Assembly: GCA_937901435.1 (NCBI GenBank) | Contig: CALGTJ010000276.1 | Location: 1-11,564 of the forward strand | DNA from: an uncultured Rhodobacter sp. | GTDB taxonomy: Bacteria > Pseudomonadota > Alphaproteobacteria > Rhodobacterales > Rhodobacteraceae | Length of the DNA stretch: 11,564 bases | Direction of reading: 5' to 3' | Position numbers and translations under genes: made by a program | The notes under the pieces: model-generated | What the model was told of the DNA's origin: nothing | The model's input: the letters and a program-made list of their open reading frames with translations, nothing else | The model's database searches: none | Part shown: in pieces, positions 1 through 7,021 of the stretch | How the letters are laid out: every line of letters starts with the position of its first letter | Position numbering within the stretch: position 1 is the stretch's first letter

Positions 1-238
1 GCTGCGCCTCAACATCGGCAATCTGCACAAACGCCCGCGTCTGGAGGGGTCGTTTTCTGTGCTCAAAGCCCCGGATATTCCGTCGGTTCTGATCGAGTTG
101 GGGTTTATGTCGTCAGAGCGCGATCTGGCCAATCTGCTGTCGGACACGTGGCGCCAACAGGCAGCCATCGGCATCCGTGACGCTTTGCAAAGCTGGGTGA
201 TCCGGGACGCCGCCGAGGCAGGCTTGTTGCGCCAGTAA
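1..238 (+). CDS. N-acetylmuramoyl-L-alanine amidase (Amidase_3), C-terminal fragment
   Basis: This is the last 78 codons of a gene that begins outside the window; the first whole codon starts at base 2 and the stop is TAA at 236-238. The fragment reads as the C-terminal part of a zinc-dependent Amidase_3 domain. It has the F-S-V-L-K segment followed by the P-S-V-L-I-E-L-G-F-M-S block, whose Glu (fragment residue 32) matches the conserved catalytic glutamate of AmiA/B/C enzymes, and then the usual final helix. Such enzymes are periplasmic and cleave the amide bond between N-acetylmuramic acid and L-alanine of the stem peptide, chiefly at division. The N-terminus (signal peptide, possible AMIN domain) is not visible, so AmiA, AmiB and AmiC types cannot be told apart. 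In Rhodobacterales this amidase commonly lies just before mrcA, which fits the gene downstream here. Confidence 0.88.
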   Translation, partial: LRLNIGNLHKRPRLEGSFSVLKAPDIPSVLIELGFMSSERDLANLLSDTWRQQAAIGIRDALQSWVIRDAAEAGLLRQ

Positions 239-256
239 CGCCTTGAACCGAAAGGC

Positions 257-865
257 CTAGTGTTCCAACTGGACGAAGCGCGCCAACCAGACGGTATGGC
301 CATTGCAATCTGGGTCTTCGGGCACGAAATCCAGCACGTCAAAGCCGTTTTCAGCCAAAAGACTGCGATACTCTTCGGGGTCAAGGCTTGCGTGATAGAC
401 GGACTGGCCTTCGACCGTGCCCATCACCTCGCCCGCACTTGGACCAGAGGTGAACATCAGAGCCGCGTTTTCCGAGGCATGGGCGGCAAAGACCGGAAAC
501 ATCGCGCGTTGATCGCCGGGATTGAGGTGAAAAAACGAATTCCACGCAAGGATCGCATCAAAGTCGCGTTGCAGATCCAGCCCGCGCATGTCGGCGTGAA
601 TGGCCTCTGCCTCTGGCACGGTTTGCGCAAAGAGGTCTACCATCGCGGCCGCCCCATCGACGCCTGTGACTTTTGCCCGTCTTTCCAACAGGTAACGCGC
701 AATTGGATTGCCAGAGCCACAGCCCAGATCCAGCACGCGCCGTGGCGGTGGGGTGCGCGCCAGCATCCGATCCAGCCAGCGCCGTTCGAACAGAGATTTG
801 TTGCGCGACCGGGCAAAGCCGACGGCAACCGTTTCGTATGTGGGCAAAATATCTTCTGGCGTCAT
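257..865 (-). CDS. class I SAM-dependent methyltransferase
   Basis: A 202-residue protein with a Rossmann methyltransferase fold. Motif I is VLDLGCGSGNP (residues 44-54), the acidic residue ending strand 2 is in VTGVDGA (Asp70), the strand 3 acidic motif is ADMRGL (91-96), and the strand 4 block is FDAILAWNSFFHL (102-114). The substrate cannot be told; small-molecule acceptors are likely because there is no substrate-specific extra domain. I chose the ATG at 865 because the protein then begins MTPEDILPTYE, as I recall for short relatives. The frame stays open to a GTG at 952, which would add 29 residues and place the start 8 bases from the mrcA -35 box. A GAGG lies about 14 bases before the ATG, rather far for a ribosome site, so the start is not settled. 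The gene is convergent with the amidase (17 bases between stops) and divergent from mrcA, breaking an otherwise co-directional envelope block. Confidence 0.85.
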   Translation of the reverse strand: MTPEDILPTYETVAVGFARSRNKSLFERRWLDRMLARTPPPRRVLDLGCGSGNPIARYLLERRAKVTGVDGAAAMVDLFAQTVPEAEAIHADMRGLDLQRDFDAILAWNSFFHLNPGDQRAMFPVFAAHASENAALMFTSGPSAGEVMGTVEGQSVYHASLDPEEYRSLLAENGFDVLDFVPEDPDCNGHTVWLARFVQLEH

Positions 866-960
866 TGGGCGCAGGTATTCCTCTACGAGGCCGTGTGCAA
901 GCCTCACCAAACTGTTACGCACAACATAGCGCAAAAGCGCCGAAGAAATCACCAGAGCTT

Positions 961-989
961 TTGACCCTTGTTAACGCATTAGGTATAAA
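961..989 (+). promoter_or_regulatory. sigma70-type promoter of mrcA
   Basis: TTGACC (961-966) and TATAAA (984-989) are separated by exactly 17 bases, close to the housekeeping consensus and unusually good for an alphaproteobacterium. Initiation near 995-997 would leave a 5' leader of only about 17 bases before the mrcA ATG at 1013. Nothing else in this intergenic space would drive mrcA, and the oppositely oriented methyltransferase means mrcA cannot be read simply as the next gene of an operon with the amidase. The call rests on pattern and position only. Confidence 0.7.
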
Positions 990-1012
990 GACGGACAAAC
1001 AAAGGGCTAAGC

Positions 1013-3553
1013 ATGCTTCGTTTTATCGGATCATTTCTAGGGGCGATTTTCAGTTGGGTCACCATCGGGCTTGTTATGGCCGCCTTTGTGGTGGGCGCCA
1101 TCTTCTGGATGTATGGCCGTGACCTGCCGAATCATGAACAGCTTGCCCAATATGCGCCCCCCACGATCAGCCGGATTTATTCCGGCGAGGGCAAAATGAT
1201 TGACGAATTCGCGCGCGAGCGGCGTCTTTATGCGCCCTCTGACGAGATCCCCGATCTGGTAAAGCAGGCGTTTATCTCTGCGGAAGACAAGAATTTTTAC
1301 ACCCATAAGGGCTATGATCTGCGCGGTATGGGCGCGGCGGCGCTGGATGCGCTGCGCGGCGGGCGTCTGCGCGGTGCCTCGACGATCACCCAGCAGGTGA
1401 TGAAAAACTTTCTGCTGTCCTCTGATCGCTCTGCCGAACGCAAGATCAAGGAATTGATCCTCGCCAGCCGCCTCGAAGAAACGCTGAGCAAGGACAAGAT
1501 CCTTGAACTCTACCTGAACGAAATCTTTCTGGGGCAGAACAGCTTTGGCGTCGCTGCGGCGGCGAAAACTTATTTCAACAAGACACTGGCCGAATTGACC
1601 CCCGCAGAGGCGGCGTATCTGGCGGTTCTGCCGAAAGCGCCGTCGAACTATCACCCGGTGCGCCAGCGCGAGCAGGCGACCTTGCGGCGCAATTTTGTTC
1701 TGCGTGAAATGTCTGAAAACGGCTATATTTCGACCGCGTCCTATCAGGCCGCCAAGGCGGAACCGCTGCGCTCTGTCCAGAATGGCGACTACGAGCCATT
1801 CCGCGCCTCGCTGCCGCCACGTGATTATTTCAGCGACGAGATCCGCCGTCAACTGAGTGCGGATTTCGGCGAGGAAGAATTCTTTAGCGGCGGTCTTTCG
1901 GTGCGCGCGACCGTGGATCAGGACCTGCAGGACGAGGCCGCAGCCGCGCTTCAGCGCGGGCTGGAGGACTTTGACCGTGGCCTTGGAATTTGGCGGGGGA
2001 CACGCAAGACCCTGAAACCAGAGGATCTTGTGGACGAACCCACATGGCGCGAGGCGCTGTCGCGCGTGACTGTCAGCCGAGACGTCAAGGGATGGTCTCC
2101 GGCGGTGGTGCTGATGGTGGGCAAGAATGACGCCCGGATCGGGATTGAGGGCGTCGAGGATGACGAGGACGGTCACTGGATTCCGGCCAAGGATGTGCAA
2201 TGGGCGCGTAAGCGCAACGCCGATGGCTCGCTTGGGTCCAAGGCACGTGTGGCGAGCGATCTGTTGAGCGTTGGCGATGTGGTTCTGGTGCGTCAGATGA
2301 CCAGTGACAGCGACGGCTCTTTCATCCGCTGGACCCTGCGTCAGGTGCCCGAAGTGCAGGGCGGGTTCATGGCGATGGACGTGCATACGGGCCGGGTTCT
2401 TGCCATGCAGGGCGGGTTTTCCTATCAAAATTCGGTGTTTAACCGCGCCACACAGGCGGCGCGTCAGCCGGGGTCATCGTTCAAGCCTTTCGTCTACGCC
2501 TCGGCGCTGGATAGCGGGTTTACGCCTGCGACGATCGTGATCGACGCGCCCATCACCGTTGATACGGGCGCGGGAGTCTGGCGCCCTACGAACGCGTCCA
2601 AACAATTCTATGGCCCGACGCCGCTGCGCACAGGGATCGAACAGTCGCGCAACTTGATGACGATCCGCCTTGCCGAAGAGATCGGGATGGACACCGTCGC
2701 CGGCTATGCCGAGCGGTTTGGGGTCTATGAAAAACTGAACCCGTTTCTTGCCAATGCCTTGGGCCCTCAGGAAACCACATTGTTCAAAATGGTCGCGGCC
2801 TATGCGATGTTTGCCAACGGTGGCGAGCGGGTTGAACCCACGCTGGTCGACCGGGTGCAAAACCGCTTTGGCGAGACGGTTTATCGCCACGACCAACGCA
2901 CCTGTGAAGACTGCCAATACGCCTCGCTAGCGGCTGGGCAAGCGCCCCGTATCACCAGCAACCGAGAGCGTGTGATGGATGCGATCACCGCCTATCAACT
3001 GACCTCGATGATGCAGGGCGTGGTGCAGCGCGGGACCGCCCGTGGCCGGGTCAATCTGGGTGTGCCCGTGGCCGGCAAGACCGGCACCACGAATGATGCC
3101 AAGGACGTGTGGTTCGTCGGCTTCACCAGCAATATCGTCGCTGGCTGCTATATTGGCTACGACCGCCCGCGCAGCATGGGGCGCGGCGCAAGCGGTGGCG
3201 GTATGTGTGGTCCGGTGTTCAACAGCTTTATGAAAAAGGCCACGGCGAAATATGGCGGCGGCAAGTTTGATCTGCCCCCCCGCGGTCACTTTATAAAAAT
3301 CGACCGGTTCACCGGCGCGCGCCTGCCCGATGGTGCGACAGGCGATAATGTGGTGGCCGAATACTTCCGCGACGGCGAAGAGCCGATCTTTGGCCTTGCC
3401 TTTGACGGTGGCTTTGCCATGGGCGCGAACCTGCCGCTGTTTACCCGCGAGGGCGAGGATGCGGGCACCCAGATCCTGACCTCTGACGGCGAGGTGCGTG
3501 TAATCCCGAAAAAGGCAGATTTCGGGACGCTCAGTTCCGGTGGGCTGTATTAA
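1013..3553 (+). CDS. mrcA: penicillin-binding protein 1A, bifunctional transglycosylase/transpeptidase
   Basis: An 846-residue class A PBP of normal length that polymerises lipid II into glycan strands and crosslinks the stem peptides. A short N-terminal tail is followed by one membrane anchor (about residues 5-35). The GT51 glycosyltransferase domain has EDKNFYTHKG with catalytic Glu91, GASTITQQ (121-128), the RKIKE block with Glu147, and LELYLNEIFLG (164-174). An OB-like insert covers roughly 330-445. The transpeptidase domain has SSFK with nucleophile Ser488 and Lys491, SRN (545-547) and KTGT (689-692). All catalytic motifs are intact. A CxxC pair (Cys631, Cys634) sits between the last two transpeptidase motifs. 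The ATG at 1013 is supported by a purine-rich AAAGGG about 6 bases upstream and by the promoter before it. It lies in the amidase-mrcA-prfB order common in Rhodobacterales. Confidence 0.97.
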   Translation: MLRFIGSFLGAIFSWVTIGLVMAAFVVGAIFWMYGRDLPNHEQLAQYAPPTISRIYSGEGKMIDEFARERRLYAPSDEIPDLVKQAFISAEDKNFYTHKGYDLRGMGAAALDALRGGRLRGASTITQQVMKNFLLSSDRSAERKIKELILASRLEETLSKDKILELYLNEIFLGQNSFGVAAAAKTYFNKTLAELTPAEAAYLAVLPKAPSNYHPVRQREQATLRRNFVLREMSENGYISTASYQAAKAEPLRSVQNGDYEPFRASLPPRDYFSDEIRRQLSADFGEEEFFSGGLSVRATVDQDLQDEAAAALQRGLEDFDRGLGIWRGTRKTLKPEDLVDEPTWREALSRVTVSRDVKGWSPAVVLMVGKNDARIGIEGVEDDEDGHWIPAKDVQWARKRNADGSLGSKARVASDLLSVGDVVLVRQMTSDSDGSFIRWTLRQVPEVQGGFMAMDVHTGRVLAMQGGFSYQNSVFNRATQAARQPGSSFKPFVYASALDSGFTPATIVIDAPITVDTGAGVWRPTNASKQFYGPTPLRTGIEQSRNLMTIRLAEEIGMDTVAGYAERFGVYEKLNPFLANALGPQETTLFKMVAAYAMFANGGERVEPTLVDRVQNRFGETVYRHDQRTCEDCQYASLAAGQAPRITSNRERVMDAITAYQLTSMMQGVVQRGTARGRVNLGVPVAGKTGTTNDAKDVWFVGFTSNIVAGCYIGYDRPRSMGRGASGGGMCGPVFNSFMKKATAKYGGGKFDLPPRGHFIKIDRFTGARLPDGATGDNVVAEYFRDGEEPIFGLAFDGGFAMGANLPLFTREGEDAGTQILTSDGEVRVIPKKADFGTLSSGGLY

Positions 3554-3618
3554 CGCCGCGTGACTGTTCTGAGATCGCAAAAGCCATCCCAAAAACTGGT
3601 TATGCGCGGAGGCGTGCC

Positions 3619-3647
3619 TTGCCGCAGACCCTGTGCGTTGTTATCAC
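3619..3647 (+). promoter_or_regulatory. possible promoter of prfB
   Basis: TTGCCG (3619-3624) and TATCAC (3642-3647), 17 bases apart, lie 34 bases before the prfB start in the 127-base gap after mrcA. Spacing is ideal but the -10 box is only a partial match. No intrinsic terminator is visible between mrcA and prfB, so read-through from the mrcA promoter is an alternative. Confidence 0.35.
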
Positions 3648-3680
3648 CTCTCTCTGAGACGTTGCTCCAAAGGAAGACCC

Positions 3681-4808
3681 ATGCGCGCCGAGACACAAAA
3701 CACTGTTGACGCTATCCGAAAATCTCTGGGGCTTTTGCGCCAGCGCATGGACTATGGCACCGCCGCGCATCGGCTAGAGGAATTCAATGCCCGCGTCGAG
3801 GATCCAACCCTGTGGGACGACCCGGCCAATGCGCAAAAACTGATGCGAGAACGGCAGATGCTGGTGGATGCGCTCGACACCTACCACGGGATCGAGCGTG
3901 ATCTGACCGACAACCTTGACCTCATCGAATTGGGCGAGATGGAAGACGACGCAGAGATCATCACAGAGGCCGAGGCCTCGCTGAAATCTCTGGAGGTACG
4001 TGCCGCGCAAAAAGAACTAGAGGCGCTGCTGGATGGCGAGGCCGACGGCAACGACACCTTCCTCGAGATCAATTCCGGCGCGGGGGGCACCGAAAGCTGT
4101 GACTGGGCCTCGATGCTTGCCCGCATGTATGTGCGTTGGGCGGAAAAGAAGGGCTATAAGGTCGAATTGCAGTCCGAAAGCGCGGGCGAAGAGGCCGGGA
4201 TCAAATCGGCCAGCTACAAGATTTCCGGCCATAACGCCTATGGCTGGCTGAAATCGGAAAGCGGCGTACACCGTCTCGTCCGCATCTCACCCTTCGACAG
4301 CGCGGCCAAGCGGCATACTTCGTTCACCTCGGTCAAGGTCTACCCGGTGGTCGACGACAATATCGAGATAGAGGTGAACCCGGCCGATATCCGACTCGAC
4401 ACCTACCGCAGTTCCGGTGCCGGTGGGCAGCACGTGAACACCACCGATTCCGCCGTCCGCATCACTCATTTTCCGACTGGGATCGTTGTGACGAGTTCGG
4501 AAAAATCCCAGCACCAGAACCGCGATATCGCCATGAAGGCCCTGAAATCGCGGCTTTATCAGATGGAACTCGACAAACGCTCTGCCCTCGTCAACGAGGT
4601 TCATGAAAACGCAGGCGACGCGGGCTGGGGCAACCAGATCCGCAGCTATGTCTTGCAGCCCTATCAAATGGTAAAAGACCTGCGCACGAACTACGAGACC
4701 TCCAATACCTCGGGCGTCCTCGACGGTGATCTGGATGGCCTTATGGGCGCGACGCTGGCCATGGCCGTCAGTGGCAAATCCCGCGCAGAGGCGGCCTCTG
4801 ACGACTAA
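3681..4808 (+). CDS. prfB: peptide chain release factor 2 (RF2)
   Basis: A 375-residue class I release factor that reads UGA and UAA in the ribosomal A site and triggers hydrolysis of peptidyl-tRNA. The N-terminal helical domain (about 1-110) is followed by the PCRF region, the stop-codon-reading tripeptide SPF (203-205), which marks RF2 rather than RF1, and GGQ (248-250), whose Gln is the usual target of the PrmC methyltransferase. Residue 244, matching the Thr246 peculiarity of E. coli K-12, is Ser here. The ATG at 3681 is chosen because AAGGAAG lies just upstream with good spacing and the protein then has standard RF2 length. An in-frame ATG at 3633 would add 16 unrelated residues. The region matching the E. 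coli frameshift site (RQRMDY, residues 21-26) is read straight through with no stop, so the autoregulatory +1 frameshift is absent. Confidence 0.97.
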   Translation: MRAETQNTVDAIRKSLGLLRQRMDYGTAAHRLEEFNARVEDPTLWDDPANAQKLMRERQMLVDALDTYHGIERDLTDNLDLIELGEMEDDAEIITEAEASLKSLEVRAAQKELEALLDGEADGNDTFLEINSGAGGTESCDWASMLARMYVRWAEKKGYKVELQSESAGEEAGIKSASYKISGHNAYGWLKSESGVHRLVRISPFDSAAKRHTSFTSVKVYPVVDDNIEIEVNPADIRLDTYRSSGAGGQHVNTTDSAVRITHFPTGIVVTSSEKSQHQNRDIAMKALKSRLYQMELDKRSALVNEVHENAGDAGWGNQIRSYVLQPYQMVKDLRTNYETSNTSGVLDGDLDGLMGATLAMAVSGKSRAEAASDD

Positions 4809-4872
4809 AGCTGATGCGCTGGACGCCAGCCCTTACGCCTTTCTTCTGTTCAAAATATCTCGGGGAGGTCTA

Positions 4873-4897
4873 GAGGGGCAGCGCCCCTCCAGCTTTT
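4873..4897 (+). terminator. intrinsic terminator-like hairpin after prfB, possible dispersed element
   Basis: GAGGGGC (4873-4879) pairs perfectly with GCCCCTC (4883-4889) around an AGC loop, followed after four bases by TTTT (4894-4897). Upstream lies CAAAATATCTCGGGGAGGTC (4851-4870). The combination of an A/T block, CTCGGGGAGG and a GC-rich hairpin resembles an intergenic element I recall after many genes in Rhodobacterales genomes; that part is memory, not shown here. The position between prfB and the next gene fits termination of prfB. The T-run is short, so efficiency is uncertain. The rest of the 163-base gap shows no convincing promoter. Confidence 0.6.
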
Positions 4898-4971
4898 GCG
4901 CAAAACACAACGCCGCCTCTTGTCATTTCCCGAAATACCATGCCCCTTAAACCCAAACAAAAGGAGCGGGC

Positions 4972-6381
4972 ATGACCGATTTAACAGACCTTTCAGCATT
5001 GGATCTTTCCACGAAACTGGCGGCACGAGAGATCACAGCCGTTGATCTGATGCGCGCCACTCTGGATCGAATCGCGATCGCCAACCCAAAGGTCAACGCG
5101 ATCGTCAGTCTGCGCGACGAGGCGGGACTTATGGCCGAGGCCGCGCTGGCTGATCAGACTCCGCGCAGGGGTTGGCTGCATGGCATTCCAATTGCAATCA
5201 AAGACTTGACTGACACGAAGGGCCTGCGCACCACCTACGGCTCTCCGCTGTTTGCGGATCATGTCCCGGATAAGGACCACTTGGTGGCTGCCCGCTTGCG
5301 GGCGGCGGGGGCGATCATCATCGGCAAGACCAATACGCCGGAATTCGGCCTTGGGTCCAACACCTTCAACCCTGTGCATGGCATCTCCCGCAATGCCTAT
5401 AGTGCGGGCCATACGGCGGGCGGGTCGTCCGGTGGCGCTTCTGTGGCGCTGGCGACGCGGATGCTGTCGGTCGCGGATGGGTCGGACATGATGGGCAGCC
5501 TGCGCAATCATGCAGCCTGGGGCAATGTCTATGGGATGCGGCCCAGCTATGGCGTGGTTCCCTCTGATCCGAAGGGCGATGTGTTTTTGCATCCGCTGTC
5601 CACGTCTGGCCCAATGGCGCGCGATCCTCTGGATCTGGCGCATTTGCTTGAAACCCTGTCCGGTCCGGATCTGCGCCAGCCCGGTGGGCAGGCCTTTACT
5701 GCGGCGGATGTGCAAGCGGCGGATATGTCAGGTAAAAAGATTGGCTGGCTTGGCGACTGGGGCGGAGCCTATCCTTATGAGGCTGGGATTTCCACGCTTT
5801 GCGAGGAGGCGCTGTCTGTTTTCACGGAAATGGGGGCGCAGGTCGAGGCGGTGGACGCCCCCCATCCGGCAGAAGAGATCTGGGACAGTTGGATCACGCT
5901 GCGCTCTTGGGCGGTCGCGGCTGGACTGGAACCGATGTATAACGATTCGCTTAAGCGCGAGCGGTTGAAGGATAGCGCAATCTGGGAGATCGAACGCGGA
6001 CTGGGCTTTTCCGCAATGCAGGTGCACCGGGCCTCTGTTGCGGCCTCGGTATGGTATGCGCGCGCGGCAGAGCTGTTTACGCAGTATGACGCGCTGGTTC
6101 TGCCCTCGGCGCAGGTCTGGCCCTTTGTGGCGGATATCCAGTGGATGCAGCAGGTGGCGGGCAAGGACATGGACACCTACCACCGCTGGATGGAGGTGGT
6201 CATTCCCGTCAGCCTGATCGGCTTGCCAGCGGTGAACCTGCCCTGCGGTTTTGGTGCGGCGGGCTTGCCGATGGGAATGCAGATGTTTGGGGCGCGGGGC
6301 GCGGATGCGGCCCTGCTGAGCATGGCGCAAAGCTATCATCTGGCAACCGACTGGCCGAGCCAGCGACCTGCGATCCTGTAG
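4972..6381 (+). CDS. amidase-signature family hydrolase
   Basis: A 469-residue enzyme of the amidase signature family, which hydrolyses C-N bonds of amides through a Ser-cisSer-Lys triad. Lys77 lies in GIPIAIKDLTD, the cis-serine is Ser152 in GGSSGG (150-155), and the nucleophile is Ser176 in SDMMGSLRN, exactly 24 residues later as in well-studied members. The usual GG before GS is replaced by MM; I recall this variant in a subset of bacterial amidases, so I do not take it as damage. There is no signal peptide, so it should be cytoplasmic. The start ATG at 4972 has AAGGAG (4961-4966) at ideal spacing. The substrate is unknown: the gene is not among gatB/gatC or a catabolic cluster, and its neighbours give no hint. 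It is not convincingly GatA, because the motif surroundings and context differ. Confidence 0.93.
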   Translation: MTDLTDLSALDLSTKLAAREITAVDLMRATLDRIAIANPKVNAIVSLRDEAGLMAEAALADQTPRRGWLHGIPIAIKDLTDTKGLRTTYGSPLFADHVPDKDHLVAARLRAAGAIIIGKTNTPEFGLGSNTFNPVHGISRNAYSAGHTAGGSSGGASVALATRMLSVADGSDMMGSLRNHAAWGNVYGMRPSYGVVPSDPKGDVFLHPLSTSGPMARDPLDLAHLLETLSGPDLRQPGGQAFTAADVQAADMSGKKIGWLGDWGGAYPYEAGISTLCEEALSVFTEMGAQVEAVDAPHPAEEIWDSWITLRSWAVAAGLEPMYNDSLKRERLKDSAIWEIERGLGFSAMQVHRASVAASVWYARAAELFTQYDALVLPSAQVWPFVADIQWMQQVAGKDMDTYHRWMEVVIPVSLIGLPAVNLPCGFGAAGLPMGMQMFGARGADAALLSMAQSYHLATDWPSQRPAIL

Positions 6382-6420
6382 TCTGAGCCGCAGTCGTACT
6401 CAAGATTGATCGTCACAATG

Positions 6421-6455
6421 AAAAAGGCACCGCAGGAAAATGCGGTGCCTTTTTT
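6421..6455. terminator. bidirectional intrinsic terminator between amidase and bactofilin genes
   Basis: GGCACCGCA (6426-6434) pairs perfectly with TGCGGTGCC (6441-6449) around a six-base GGAAAA loop. The stem is flanked by five A on the left and six T on the right, so it ends in a U-run on either strand. It sits between two convergent genes, 40 bases after the amidase stop and 36 bases after the bactofilin stop, and should end both transcripts. Confidence 0.93.
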
Positions 6456-6490
6456 GAAATTTTCAGGTGTGATCCGTCAGGACCTATGTC

Positions 6491-7021
6491 TTAGGACTGC
6501 GAGCCAGCCGGAGGGGCGGCAGAGGCCGGGGCAGAACTGGTGGCCACGCCGGGCTTTGGCTGCGGGGCGGGCGCGCGATTGCCACCCAGCGGATCGTCCT
6601 GCCGCTGCACGGAGCCCTCGAAATGAGCGCCACTTTCGATCGCAATGGTCTTGTGGATGATATCACCCTCGACCCGCGCGCTGGAGGTCAGGCGCACCTT
6701 GAGGCCGCGCACACGACCGATGATACGACCGTTGACGACGACGTCATCTGCAATCACTTCACCCTTGATCGTGGCGCCTTCGCCAACGGTCAGCAGATGC
6801 GCACGAATGTCGCCCTCTACTGTGCCTTCGATCATGATGTCGCCGGTGGTGCGCAGGTTGCCGACGATTGTCAGGTCCGACGACAGCGTAGACGCCGGAG
6901 GCTTTGGTTTCGGCGCAGACGGCGTGTAATCGGATGCGGGGCGTTGTGGCGGCGCGACTGGTGCCTTTGGCGTGTCGTCAGCCTTGGGGCCGGGCTCGTT
7001 TATTCTGCTTTTAGAAAACAT
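6491..7021 (-). CDS. bactofilin (polymer-forming cytoskeletal protein)
   Basis: A 176-residue bactofilin. The central domain (about 46-138) shows the short beta-helix repeat pattern, with recurring G-(D/E)-(I/V) turns such as GDIMIEGTVEGDI, ATIKGEVIADDVVVNGRIIGRV and SARVEGDIIHKTIAIESGAHFEGSV. The core is flanked by disordered Pro/Ala-rich tails at both ends, as is typical. Bactofilins self-assemble without nucleotide into non-polar filaments on the inner face of the membrane and localise wall enzymes. The N-terminus MFSK resembles the membrane-targeting peptide I recall for Caulobacter BacA. The start ATG lies inside the last codons of the upstream M23 peptidase gene (11-base overlap), with AAGG about 9 bases before it, so translation is probably coupled. 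The gene is second in a two-gene operon ending at the strong terminator downstream. Confidence 0.95.
   Translation of the reverse strand: MFSKSRINEPGPKADDTPKAPVAPPQRPASDYTPSAPKPKPPASTLSSDLTIVGNLRTTGDIMIEGTVEGDIRAHLLTVGEGATIKGEVIADDVVVNGRIIGRVRGLKVRLTSSARVEGDIIHKTIAIESGAHFEGSVQRQDDPLGGNRAPAPQPKPGVATSSAPASAAPPAGSQS

Noticed and set aside
240..256. Small hairpin GCCTT / AAGGC between the convergent amidase and methyltransferase genes
   Set aside because: Only five base pairs, half of them weak, with no T-run on either side; not supportable as a terminator.
260..964. Long plus-strand open frame over the methyltransferase
   Set aside because: It is the antisense shadow of a clearly conserved methyltransferase; its translation shows no recognisable domain.
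971..985. TTAA-type CtrA binding site in the mrcA promoter
   Set aside because: TTAA at 971 has no second TTAA at the required seven-base spacing.
1037..2428. 463-codon minus-strand open frame inside mrcA
   Set aside because: Composition is His/Arg/Ala-rich shadow sequence, and mrcA motifs are intact on the other strand.
3554..3620. Terminator between mrcA and prfB from the CGCCGCG and CGCGGAGGCG segments
   Set aside because: The arms are imperfect, about 50 bases apart and lack a T-run.
3633..3680. Upstream ATG start for prfB
   Set aside because: The 16 added residues do not resemble RF2, while the ATG at 3681 has a good ribosome site and gives standard length.
4920..4951. Promoter for the amidase gene starting with TTGTCA
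   Set aside because: No acceptable -10 box at 15-19 base spacing.
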